Shown one piece after another: positions 26,072-32,946 of a stretch of DNA of 33,017 bases; the first letter of the stretch is position 1, and each line of letters opens with the position of its first letter. The translations under genes were made by a program, and so were the position numbers. Source of the DNA: Deltaproteobacteria bacterium (GTDB lineage: Bacteria; Desulfobacterota; Desulfobacteria; Desulfobacterales; ETH-SRB1); the NCBI GenBank assembly GCA_030627405.1, contig DAOUSD010000002.1:1-33017 (forward strand), given 5' to 3'. Under the pieces are notes generated by a model, which saw nothing but the letters and a program-made list of their open reading frames with translations, had not been told where the DNA came from and searched no databases.

Positions 26072-26807
26072 ACCAAAAGCTATAGGATCACCTCCAAATG
26101 CTTTCAAAATTGCTATTGAATTTCTGGAGAAAATAAAAGCCATACATGTATTAGATTGCCCTGCTGGTGAGGGTGTATTTTCTAGTGCACTTCTTCAAAA
26201 GGGCTACAAAGTTGTAGCTGGGGATGTGTATCCTAAACAGTTTAAGTTGTCGGACATTTCCTGTGATTTTGTAGACCTAAATGATAAACTACCATATGAC
26301 AACAATACATTTGATGCGGTTGTATGCCTTAACGGTCTTCAGCGCGTTTGGGCACGAGGTCGAGCAATGCAAGAATTCGCCCGTATTCTAAAACCAGCTG
26401 GACATCTTATAATTTCTTTCCCCAATAATAGCGATTTGCGTCGTCGTTTGTTGTTTTTGCTAACTGGATCAGTAACTTGGAATGTTATTGGCCCTCCAAG
26501 CATTTGTTCGCCAGAGGTAGAAAATCCTGCAAGTTGCTTCCGATATCCTATGACATTAGCAAATGTACTAAGCGGAATAGATAGTGTTGGGTTTAAATGT
26601 GAGTTGATTCGTTCCACACATTGGTCTAAGAGTGCAATTGTCTTATCTCCTTTCATTCTATGGCTCAAATTGTTTTCTATACTTGCTCCGAAGAGGTATA
26701 AGAATGTGTTTGATAAGAAATTGTTTAGAATAAAGGAATGTACTAGCATAGATGCTTTGTTAGGCGCATTCCTAGTTGTGGTTTCCCAAAAACCAGAGTA
26801 CCGATAA
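26052..26807 (+). CDS. SAM-dependent class I methyltransferase
   Basis: The 251-residue protein has the class I methyltransferase core: VLDCPAGEGVFSSALLQKG is motif I (SAM binding), VAGDVYP the acidic strand-2 end, and PYDNNTFDAVVCLNGLQRV with FARILKPAGHLIISFPN motifs IV-VI. A C-terminal extension of about 90 residues is hydrophobic in part. In this locus it probably methylates a sugar or its substituent. A GTG at 26034 is possible, but ATG 26052 has AGGAAA seven bases upstream. It overlaps the GT4 gene by 20 bp. Confidence 0.85.
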   Translation: MEKCFTEPKAIGSPPNAFKIAIEFLEKIKAIHVLDCPAGEGVFSSALLQKGYKVVAGDVYPKQFKLSDISCDFVDLNDKLPYDNNTFDAVVCLNGLQRVWARGRAMQEFARILKPAGHLIISFPNNSDLRRRLLFLLTGSVTWNVIGPPSICSPEVENPASCFRYPMTLANVLSGIDSVGFKCELIRSTHWSKSAIVLSPFILWLKLFSILAPKRYKNVFDKKLFRIKECTSIDALLGAFLVVVSQKPEYR

Positions 26808-26869
26808 AACGACACTCTTTTCATTATGTAGCCGAAGTATTTAATTATTATTTCGAGGATAGATAAGAG

Positions 26870-27847
26870 ATGGAAGGCCTTTTTGACGTAAACATTCCTG
26901 ATACAGAAATTATTAATAGACTTTCGAAAATGGAGTTCAGTAAAATAGGTGAGGGTTCCTCCGCCCATATTTTTGGTGATAATACCAAAAGCATCGTTCT
27001 AAAAATATTTCCACCACTCAACGTTGGAAATCCTCAAGACTTGGAATTTATCAACAAAAATATTTTTTATAAATACGCTGACATTTTAACCGCACGTTTG
27101 CAGAACTATCGGGCTATCAATTGGCTACGACAAAAAGCAAAATTTATTATTGCAGCATCTCATAGTTCTAAAAATATCGAACAGATTAAAAAGTCATGTG
27201 AATTATCTATAAATGCATATGAGATAAGTATTAAAAAAGGTCTTATGAAAGGACTTCCCACAAGGGTAATTCCAAATTGTGTATCAACATTGTCACTCAA
27301 TATAAATCGTAAACTTCTGAGTTACTTGTTGAAACCGAATAAAATTATAATCCAAGAGCGGTTTAATAATGATGATGTTGTATTAAACGTTATAAAATCA
27401 TTAGTGAAAAAAGGTGATATTCTATCCTCAAAAAAATTAATTGAGGGTGCTGTAAACTTTCAAGTCTATCTGTGGAAGCAAGGATTAACAAATACAGATA
27501 TGTCTTTTAATATGTTAGATAGTTTATTATTATTGTTGGATGGTGAATTCCAGATTCATGATGTAAATGGTATTAATGAGTCAATTAAGCACTCAAGATG
27601 GTATATTAGAGAAAAGGATAAAGATATAGGTTTGATATTTAGAGAAATGAAAGAAATAGGATATCCAGAATCACTGTATGCTACAAATCGTAAAGGTATT
27701 GCTGAAACAGCCCGTAAGTTGCATACATTTTTGCCAAAGCAATACAGGAACGATTTGGTAATGTCATTTCTAAACTTTTCTAGGGAAGTTTTATCAGAGA
27801 ATGTAATGATGACCAATTGGGAAAGTAATAAGTACTTACATAACTGA
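26870..27847 (+). CDS. Protein-kinase-fold protein, 3' end cut by an IS
   Basis: The 325-residue product has kinase-fold marks: KIGEGSSAHIFG (Gly-rich loop, about residues 26-36), IVLKIF with Lys45, TNTDMSFNM with Asp210 and Asn214 as catalytic loop, and IHDVNG with Asp231 in place of DFG. It resembles the YrbL/LPS-kinase-like group of small-molecule or lipopolysaccharide kinases more than Ser/Thr kinases. It may phosphorylate a sugar of the glycan. The final stop codon TGA (27845-27847) is inside the left end of the IS, so the last residues and the original C-terminus are altered, perhaps only slightly. GAGGAT lies about twelve bases before the ATG. Confidence 0.65.
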   Translation: MEGLFDVNIPDTEIINRLSKMEFSKIGEGSSAHIFGDNTKSIVLKIFPPLNVGNPQDLEFINKNIFYKYADILTARLQNYRAINWLRQKAKFIIAASHSSKNIEQIKKSCELSINAYEISIKKGLMKGLPTRVIPNCVSTLSLNINRKLLSYLLKPNKIIIQERFNNDDVVLNVIKSLVKKGDILSSKKLIEGAVNFQVYLWKQGLTNTDMSFNMLDSLLLLLDGEFQIHDVNGINESIKHSRWYIREKDKDIGLIFREMKEIGYPESLYATNRKGIAETARKLHTFLPKQYRNDLVMSFLNFSREVLSENVMMTNWESNKYLHN

Positions 27848-29428
27848 AGTTTCACCGTTTTTCCAACAGTTTTTAGATCAAATTATTTATTTTTAAAAAA
27901 ATCACTATTTGGCACGAAAAATGAATTTCAATTTTGGTGCCAATATTTCTTATTATTTCAATAAGTTATATCGCTTTATTGCTTGCGATATACTCCTTTT
28001 TGTGGTATGAAATATAGCAGATAACCTGCTAAAATTAAACCCAAAAGGAGTGAAATTTCATGTTTATCTTACACAATGTCCTTAGGCCACTTCAAAATGA
28101 GTTTTCATCAAGTAACCTTGGCAACCAACGCAGTAGATGGTTCGTCTATGCCCTGCTTTCATTCATTATCCCTTTTACCAGCTCTATCTCATCGAACATT
28201 CTTCGTTGTATGCATACCTTTTTTGGAATCAATATCAATAAACGTAAATTCTATACGTTCATGGCATCAACCAAGCTTCCCTGGGATAAACTTTGGCCAA
28301 AATTGTGGGATTCTATTCCAGACCCTCTAACCGATGGACGATTGATAGTCGCTCTTGATGATTTTATCAACCCTAAAACCAGCAAAAAAATTTTTGGCTG
28401 TTCGCATATTTTTGACCATGCCGCAAAGTCAAACCAGAGCAAATACCCTTGGGCGCAGAATGTGGTTCTCGTTGGCTTGCTTACATTCATAAAAGGACGT
28501 TGGGCATGTCTGCCTTTTGCACATAGATTTTATCTGCCGCAAAAAGCTCTTACCTCAAAGTCAGGCAACATGAATATTCCTGGGAAAACAGTCTCATTTA
28601 AAACAAAACTGGAACAAGCGGTTGATATGCTGGTTCAATTAGCTCATCATTTTGACGGGACTAAAGTTTTGTGTACTTGTGATAGCTGGTTTGGCAATAA
28701 TGGGTTATTCAAACCTGCCCGAAATCATATTGGCAACCTGTTTAATTTGCTCTCACGATTACGCTCCAATATTGTGCTATATTCTATGGCACCCAAAAAA
28801 AAGCCGGGGCAACGTGGAAGAACACGTAAATATGGAAATCGTTTGGGCTCATGTAGTGAAATGGCTGCTATTTTCAAAGAACAAGCTTCAAAACTTCGGG
28901 TATTTCTTTATAGCGATTATCGTGATGTCATGACTTATTCAACGGTGGTCATGCTAAAAACACTCAAGTGCCCTATCCGGGTAGTATGGGTATTTCGGAA
29001 AACCCAATGGGTCGCACTATTTTCCACTGATCTGGATTTGTCAATTAAACAGATCATCGAATATTATGGGGCCAGATGGAAAATAGAATCAGGGTTCAAA
29101 GAAATCAAGCAGGAGATTGGCAGCAGTAAAAGTCAAACCCGTAATGCTCATGCTGTCATTAATCACATTAATTTTTCAATGATGGCTGCTACTATTATTT
29201 GGATTTATGGCGCACGTCTTGCAGATATCCCGGAACGTCGGCATAAAGTCAAAGGTCGTAACAGTTTTGCCTTTTCTGACCTTAGACATATTATAGCCAA
29301 AGCCGCACTGAATGAGGATTTTGATGCTGTTTGCCCGAGGCACCCCAAATCCTTGAAAAAATATTTCATTGACGTGCTGCTACGCATGGTTGCATGATAA
29401 TTATGCTTTGATTTCGGTGAAACTTCAG
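27844..29428 (+). mobile_element. IS4-superfamily insertion sequence
   Basis: A 1585-bp element bounded by 14-bp inverted repeats: CTGAAGTTTCACCG at 27844-27857 and its exact complement at 29415-29428. One transposase gene occupies most of it. The 200-bp leader has two hairpins (TATATCGC at 27967-27974 with GCGATATA at 27985-27992, and AGCAG/CTGCT at about 28016-28030) that may shield the transposase from outside transcription. No convincing target-site duplication is seen: the left flank ends CATAA and the right begins CTTAATAA. The left flank is the kinase-fold gene and the right flank a RAYT stump, so the two sides may not originally have been neighbours. The MITE at 18-220 shares its ends. 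Confidence 0.85.
28060..29397 (+). CDS. IS4-superfamily DDE transposase
   Basis: This 445-residue transposase has the DDE triad of RNase H-fold enzymes: Asp100/101 in VALDDFINPK, Asp208 in CTCDSWFGN and Glu343. The last lies in a perfect YREK signature (Tyr336, Arg339, Glu343, Lys350), which marks the IS4 superfamily. It would cut at the 14-bp inverted repeats and move the element, and perhaps the MITE at 18-220. GGAG lies about twelve bases upstream of the ATG. The frame is intact, so the element may be active. The exact IS family (IS4, IS701 or related) needs a database comparison. Confidence 0.92.
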   Translation: MFILHNVLRPLQNEFSSSNLGNQRSRWFVYALLSFIIPFTSSISSNILRCMHTFFGININKRKFYTFMASTKLPWDKLWPKLWDSIPDPLTDGRLIVALDDFINPKTSKKIFGCSHIFDHAAKSNQSKYPWAQNVVLVGLLTFIKGRWACLPFAHRFYLPQKALTSKSGNMNIPGKTVSFKTKLEQAVDMLVQLAHHFDGTKVLCTCDSWFGNNGLFKPARNHIGNLFNLLSRLRSNIVLYSMAPKKKPGQRGRTRKYGNRLGSCSEMAAIFKEQASKLRVFLYSDYRDVMTYSTVVMLKTLKCPIRVVWVFRKTQWVALFSTDLDLSIKQIIEYYGARWKIESGFKEIKQEIGSSKSQTRNAHAVINHINFSMMAATIIWIYGARLADIPERRHKVKGRNSFAFSDLRHIIAKAALNEDFDAVCPRHPKSLKKYFIDVLLRMVA

Positions 29429-29429
29429 C

Positions 29430-29584
29430 TTAATAACATAGGCGAACTGTTTAATATCAAAGCATACAGTACTGTAAGCAGCATATTACGAAGAGTTTCG
29501 AGGCTCAAAAAATATGACAGAAAAATTAAAAGACAGATAGGAAAAATACAAGACAGCATTAATAAGGGTCAAAGGCAGACCTGA
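29430..29584 (+). pseudogene. C-terminal stump of a REP-associated (RAYT/IS200-like) transposase
   Basis: Immediately after the IS the frame reads IGELFNIKAYSTVSSILRR, then a basic helix and a stop at 29582-29584. This is the DnaA-C-terminal-like DNA-binding tail that ends many RAYT transposases of the Y1 HUH superfamily. The catalytic HUH and Tyr domain is absent, so only a fragment of about 51 residues remains. The stop overlaps a small palindrome, GGGTCA/TGACCC, as is common at the ends of such genes. Confidence 0.65.
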
Positions 29585-29593
29585 CCCCTTTTT
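29566..29593 (+). terminator. Possible intrinsic terminator / RAYT-associated palindrome
   Basis: The stem GGGTCA at 29566-29571 pairs with TGACCC at 29582-29587 and is followed by CTTTTT. The stem is only six base pairs plus an inner GG/CC, so termination would be weak. It equally fits the palindromes found at the ends of RAYT genes. Confidence 0.4.
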
Positions 29594-29701
29594 ACACATT
29601 TTCTGCAGACGGTCATTCACAGTAAACAACGACGCCAAACAAGTAAGCTGATCAGGTGTTTTCTTCGGCTTACCGGGCAGTGGACTGGTTCAACTTGGCT
29701 C

Positions 29702-29875
29702 ATGGAACCTAAGGGACTCCATCGGGTGTTGACTGACCTTACTTCGAGCTATCGAAACAGGGCAGCACACATTGATGAACTTGCCAAAGACGATTACGTA
29801 GGCTGTCGTGAAATCGTAATCGGTGCTCAGGGCGTTCTATGGAAACTGATCCTTTCAACGGAGAGACACAAGTGA
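29702..29875 (+). CDS. Small cassette ORF, probably the tail of a decapitated gene
   Basis: A 57-codon frame (MEPKGLHRVLTDL, then YRNRAAHIDEL and VLWKLIL) ends 13 bases before the first attC-like site, the normal place for a cassette gene to stop. The same frame is open back to 29585 without another ATG, and the text reads smoothly across the ATG. It is therefore likely the C-terminal part of a longer protein whose start was lost. I do not recognise the family. There is no ribosome-binding site before the ATG. The rest of 29594-29701 shows nothing else. Confidence 0.4.
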   Translation: MEPKGLHRVLTDLTSSYRNRAAHIDELAKDDYVGCREIVIGAQGVLWKLILSTERHK

Positions 29876-29888
29876 AATATAGAACCGC

Positions 29889-29950
29889 GTCTAACAAGGC
29901 TTTTGCAGCGGATCGCAAAAAGCCGCGCCCGCTGAAAAGCAACGTTATGC
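29889..29950 (+). repeat. attC recombination site 1
   Basis: The outer boxes are GTCTAAC (29889-29895) and GTTATGC (29944-29950). Between them GCTTTTGCAGCGG pairs with CCGCTGAAAAGC, leaving G29905 unpaired as the extrahelical base typical of attC. It follows the stop of the small ORF and precedes the membrane-protein cassette. Recombination would be expected after the G of GTTATGC. Confidence 0.8.
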
Positions 29951-29972
29951 ATATTAACAGGAGGTCATAATC

Positions 29973-30917
29973 ATGCCTCAATTCAAGAGGGTATTCCTTT
30001 ATGCAATCATACCTGCTCTTGTAGCTGGTTTTTTCTCATTGGCTCCAAAAATCTATGACGTTATTACCGAACCAAAATCTGAGTTAGCTTATAATGTCGT
30101 CGATGGCCCTGGACTTGATATACAAGGCAAGATAAGGAAGATCTATTCTGTTGAAGTACGGAATAGTGGTAAAAAAGCTCTCAGTAATATTCATGCTGAA
30201 TTAAGGGTCTCTAATGGACAGATTGAGCAATTTAAAATTGAAGACGCTTCCGGTATAAAACCATCCACCGATCTGTTAAATGATACCCTTTCAGTAAATG
30301 CCGACAACCTCCATCCAACCGAATCCTTTATCATTTCAGCAATGCTATTAATGCCAGCATTAGATACTAATGTGGCATTTAATCTTCGCAGTAAAGAAAC
30401 GCTCGGAAAAATCAGATCAGAAGATAGCCCCAAAAAGAATACAAAGCTTGACATAATTGGTGCAGTACTCGCAGGTTTTTCTGTTTTTTTTATGGCTACA
30501 CTGGTAGCTTCAGGAAGGATTCCACTCATAAAAACCCTTATGATGGGGGGAAGGCAAGATATTTTGTATTATATTACTGCAAGAGTCGGCCTAACAGACA
30601 TAACCAACCAATTGAGAGCTTTTGACACAAGCCTGACATATCTTAGAACGGCAGATATATTTCTTGCAGCTGGACTATCTAAAGAAGAACTTAGACCTTT
30701 AGCCATAAAGGCCCTTAAATGTATGTTACTGATAAGAAACATAGCGCCAGTTTCTTTGAATGTTGTCAAAAGAAATGTTCAGTTTCTGGAGGGCGGAAAT
30801 TATTTGGAGAAAGAAGTCAACTCTCTCCGAGAAGAATCAATAAATATTTCAAATTATTTAGAGCTACGTGATAGGGTTGACAGGCATTTAGCAGAAGGAT
30901 CTCCACATAGTGAGTGA
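29973..30917 (+). CDS. Cassette-encoded membrane protein, unrecognised
   Basis: This 314-residue protein has an N-terminal membrane helix (about residues 8-26), a beta-rich outside domain of about 130 residues with YSVEVRNSGKKALSNIHAEL, a second helix (about 163-183) and a cytoplasmic, mostly helical tail of about 130 residues. The outer domain has the look of an Ig-like/CARDB-type fold. I do not recognise a family and propose no function. A strong AGGAGGT (29959-29965) lies seven bases before the ATG, just inside the cassette start. It fills one cassette between two attC-like sites. Confidence 0.75.
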   Translation: MPQFKRVFLYAIIPALVAGFFSLAPKIYDVITEPKSELAYNVVDGPGLDIQGKIRKIYSVEVRNSGKKALSNIHAELRVSNGQIEQFKIEDASGIKPSTDLLNDTLSVNADNLHPTESFIISAMLLMPALDTNVAFNLRSKETLGKIRSEDSPKKNTKLDIIGAVLAGFSVFFMATLVASGRIPLIKTLMMGGRQDILYYITARVGLTDITNQLRAFDTSLTYLRTADIFLAAGLSKEELRPLAIKALKCMLLIRNIAPVSLNVVKRNVQFLEGGNYLEKEVNSLREESINISNYLELRDRVDRHLAEGSPHSE

Positions 30918-30952
30918 ATTTTGGAAACAAGCTTCTGTTAACCAAGCTGAAT

Positions 30953-31022
30953 GCATAACCTCAGCATTAAGGTAGACGGTCAAAGCTAGCGCTTTTCCCG
31001 CTGCTTATGCTGGTCGTTAGCA
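30953..31022 (+). repeat. attC recombination site 2
   Basis: The outer boxes are GCATAAC (30953-30959) and GTTAGCA (31016-31022). CAGCATTAAG pairs with the complement of GCTTATGCTG, leaving one T unpaired as the extrahelical base. It lies between the membrane-protein and acetyltransferase genes. Confidence 0.75.
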
Positions 31023-31046
31023 ACACAGAAAACATGGAGAGTAAAA

Positions 31047-31592
31047 TTGAAAATAAGAAAATCGACTGAATCAGATTTAAAAGATGTACTGGATGTCGAA
31101 ACACAAGCATTCGGCAATGAAAAAGGCCCTGAGATTGTAGGTCTTGTAAATGGATTGTTAATTGATCCGACTGCCATGCCACTTTTGTCCCTTCTTGCTG
31201 TTAATGATGATAAAACAATTGGGCATATTCTGTTCACAAAAGCACGTATCACTGATTCAAAAGAATCAATATCGGCTGCGATACTTGCTCCACTTGCAGT
31301 TCTTCCTGATGCCCAATGTCAAGGTGTCGGTGGTCAGCTTATTGAAGAGGGCTTGAGGTTATTGTCAGAATCGGGGGTTGCGCTGGTATTTGTACTCGGG
31401 CATCCTGATTACTATCCACGCCATGGATTCAAGCCAGCAGGTGCTCTTGGATTTGAAGCATCTTACCCAATTCCAAATGAACACGCTAATGCGTGGATGG
31501 TTCAAGAACTTCGTCCCGGTGTGATTGGTAGCGTAAGTGGCAAGATTATATGTGCAGATGTGCTAAATCAGCCTGAGCATTGGCGTGAATAA
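31047..31592 (+). CDS. GNAT-family N-acetyltransferase (YhbS-like)
   Basis: The 181-residue protein is a GNAT acetyltransferase, transferring an acetyl group from acetyl-CoA to an amine. IRKSTESDLKDVLDVETQAF begins the fold, APLAVLPDAQCQGVGGQLIEEGL is motif A with the CoA-binding QxxGxGG, and LGHPDYYPRHGFKPA is the conserved C-terminal strand typical of YhbS-like members. The substrate is unknown. The start is a TTG at 31047 with GGAG at 31036-31039. GNAT genes are common in integron cassettes and may provide resistance or toxin-like activity; nothing here shows which. Confidence 0.9.
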   Translation: MKIRKSTESDLKDVLDVETQAFGNEKGPEIVGLVNGLLIDPTAMPLLSLLAVNDDKTIGHILFTKARITDSKESISAAILAPLAVLPDAQCQGVGGQLIEEGLRLLSESGVALVFVLGHPDYYPRHGFKPAGALGFEASYPIPNEHANAWMVQELRPGVIGSVSGKIICADVLNQPEHWRE

Positions 31593-31601
31593 GAAAAATA
31601 T

Positions 31602-31701
31602 TGCTAACAAAAGGATTGAGCTGACCACAAAAGCCGAGCCGATTTTCAGTAAATTCAAAACATTAGGCGGCTTTTGTGTCAGCTCATCCTTGCCGTTATA
31701 A
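31602..31701 (+). repeat. attC recombination site 3
   Basis: The best of the four sites. The outer boxes are TGCTAAC (31602-31608) and GTTATAA (31695-31701). AAGGATTGAGCTGACC and the following ACAAAAGCCG pair along some 24 bases with CGGCTTTTGTGTCAGCTCA and TCCTT, leaving an extra T and an extra C unpaired on the first arm. This is the imperfect long hairpin with extrahelical bases that integron integrases recognise. Confidence 0.88.
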
Positions 31702-31724
31702 GCTAAGAAAGAGAAAGTAGAGAT

Positions 31725-32072
31725 ATGTCAGATCGCTATAGTAAGGTAATTGGATACTTTGCCTATGCTTCTCCCACAGAAGTTGTTTGCACTGGCAAAG
31801 CTTGTGTAATTTCTGGTTCCCAACGTGCTATGTGTGACTACATCGCAGAAATTGATCCTGATGGGTGGAAGAAAAACACCATTAAAAAGACCAGGTTTGG
31901 TGAAATTCTGAGAGGCCTGCAACTTGGTGCGGCGTATGCATTTGATAAGGAGTCATATGCTAAGTTCTATCCCATCGCCCGCAAGGAAGGATTACCAGTT
32001 GCTGAAGGAGATTTCAAAAAACAAAAATCAAAAGACTTTCGGTTCTTCACTGTCCAGATAAAGAGCTTATAA
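31725..32072 (+). CDS. Cassette-encoded protein, unrecognised
   Basis: The 115-residue product (MSDRYSKVIGYFAYAS at the start, KSKDFRFFTVQIKSL at the end) is soluble with mixed charge. I recognise no domain. Three Cys residues lie in the first 40 residues. AGAGAAAG precedes the ATG. Its stop codon is inside the first box of the fourth attC-like site (TTATAAC), the tight packing usual for integron cassettes. Its cassette is about 490 bp. Confidence 0.7.
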   Translation: MSDRYSKVIGYFAYASPTEVVCTGKACVISGSQRAMCDYIAEIDPDGWKKNTIKKTRFGEILRGLQLGAAYAFDKESYAKFYPIARKEGLPVAEGDFKKQKSKDFRFFTVQIKSL

Positions 32073-32191
32073 CATGGCGCTGCACCCGACACCAGAAGCC
32101 GGGGCATTTTTTGCTTTTGCCATTTCAGAGCAAAACTTCGCTTTTGCCAGGTCATCATTGGCTTCCGGTGCCGGTGACCTTGCCGTTATAT
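32067..32191 (+). repeat. attC recombination site 4
   Basis: The outer boxes are TTATAAC (32067-32073) and GTTATAT (32185-32191). CACCCGACACCAGAAGCC pairs with the complement of GGCTTCCGGTGCCGGTG, leaving one C unpaired and two mismatches. The long loop contains a second inverted pair built on GCAAAAGCGAAG-like sequence. An open frame starting at 32074 runs through the site but is not the gene start. Confidence 0.78.
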
Positions 32192-32208
32192 TTTTAAAAG
32201 GAAAAGCA

Positions 32209-32946
32209 ATGCAAAGCACAACAAAGGATCTACGCTATCTCGAAGCGAAAGAAAAGTTCCTCGAATATGCATTTCTCGCCGTCGGTCACCACTTCGATTC
32301 TCGTGAAGATTTTAATAGCTATTTCGACTCAATAAACGGAGATGATCAAAAAAGTCTGTTCCTGAGAACGACATCTTTTTACTTGTTTCTGGTAAAGCGT
32401 GGTGACTGGATGGTCGACGTTCCAGGATCGGACAGAATTGTGGATTATCTTACAATCACTTATAAGTATGTAGGAATATTTTCGTTAATAGAATCCCTCT
32501 CAAATGAGAAATTCATAGATTTCTATCAATTTCTGATCAGACAAAAATCCGCGATTCCATTTCCAATAACTGACAAAAAAGCATTTGATCCATTCTATGA
32601 AAGGTACAAGACGGATTACGGCTCAATCAAAAAATGCATTGCCTTTTTCAGGGCACTCAGTCCTGTACGACAAGATGCACTGATTTCGCGTTTGGAGGTT
32701 CGAGGAACAGACCCTTCTATTGAAAGCCTCGCAAAATTTCTATACGAACTACGCTCAAAGTTCGTACACGAGGCAGAACTCGTCCACCACATGGTTGGTG
32801 GTGGTACATCCATCAGCTTCAAAGGCAAGAAAACTATAGTCTGTAAGTTATCTATCATTGATGCTTTAACATTTTTCGAGGAAGGTTTAATTGAGCATTT
32901 CAAAGATAACACCGAAATATATAGGGATAGGGACACCCATCGCTGA
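32209..32946 (+). CDS. Cassette-encoded protein with HEPN-like RxxxxH motif, end formed by intron
   Basis: This helical, soluble protein of 245 residues begins at ATG 32209 with AAAAGG a few bases upstream; the frame further upstream is attC sequence. FLYELRSKFVHEAEL (Arg182, His187) is an R-x4-H motif like the active site of HEPN ribonucleases and HEPN-type defence proteins. I do not recognise a full family, so this is suggestive only. From codon 238 onward the frame (RDRDTHR and stop) reads through the complement of a group II intron end on the other strand. The natural C-terminus is therefore lost or altered. Confidence 0.65.
   Translation: MQSTTKDLRYLEAKEKFLEYAFLAVGHHFDSREDFNSYFDSINGDDQKSLFLRTTSFYLFLVKRGDWMVDVPGSDRIVDYLTITYKYVGIFSLIESLSNEKFIDFYQFLIRQKSAIPFPITDKKAFDPFYERYKTDYGSIKKCIAFFRALSPVRQDALISRLEVRGTDPSIESLAKFLYELRSKFVHEAELVHHMVGGGTSISFKGKKTIVCKLSIIDALTFFEEGLIEHFKDNTEIYRDRDTHR

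Noticed and set aside
26339..26968. Minus-strand frame of 209 codons
   Set aside because: It lies opposite the methyltransferase and the kinase-fold start, which have recognisable motifs; its translation resembles nothing.
28251..28490. Frames overlapping the transposase on either strand
   Set aside because: Shadows of the transposase gene, which carries the DDE and YREK motifs.
29620..29740. Alternate frame with GLPGSG resembling a P-loop before the small cassette ORF
   Set aside because: The frame is short, lacks a start and stops at once; no other ATPase motif follows.
32074..32208. Upstream 45 codons of the last cassette frame
   Set aside because: They are attC sequence read through; a ribosome-binding site precedes ATG 32209.
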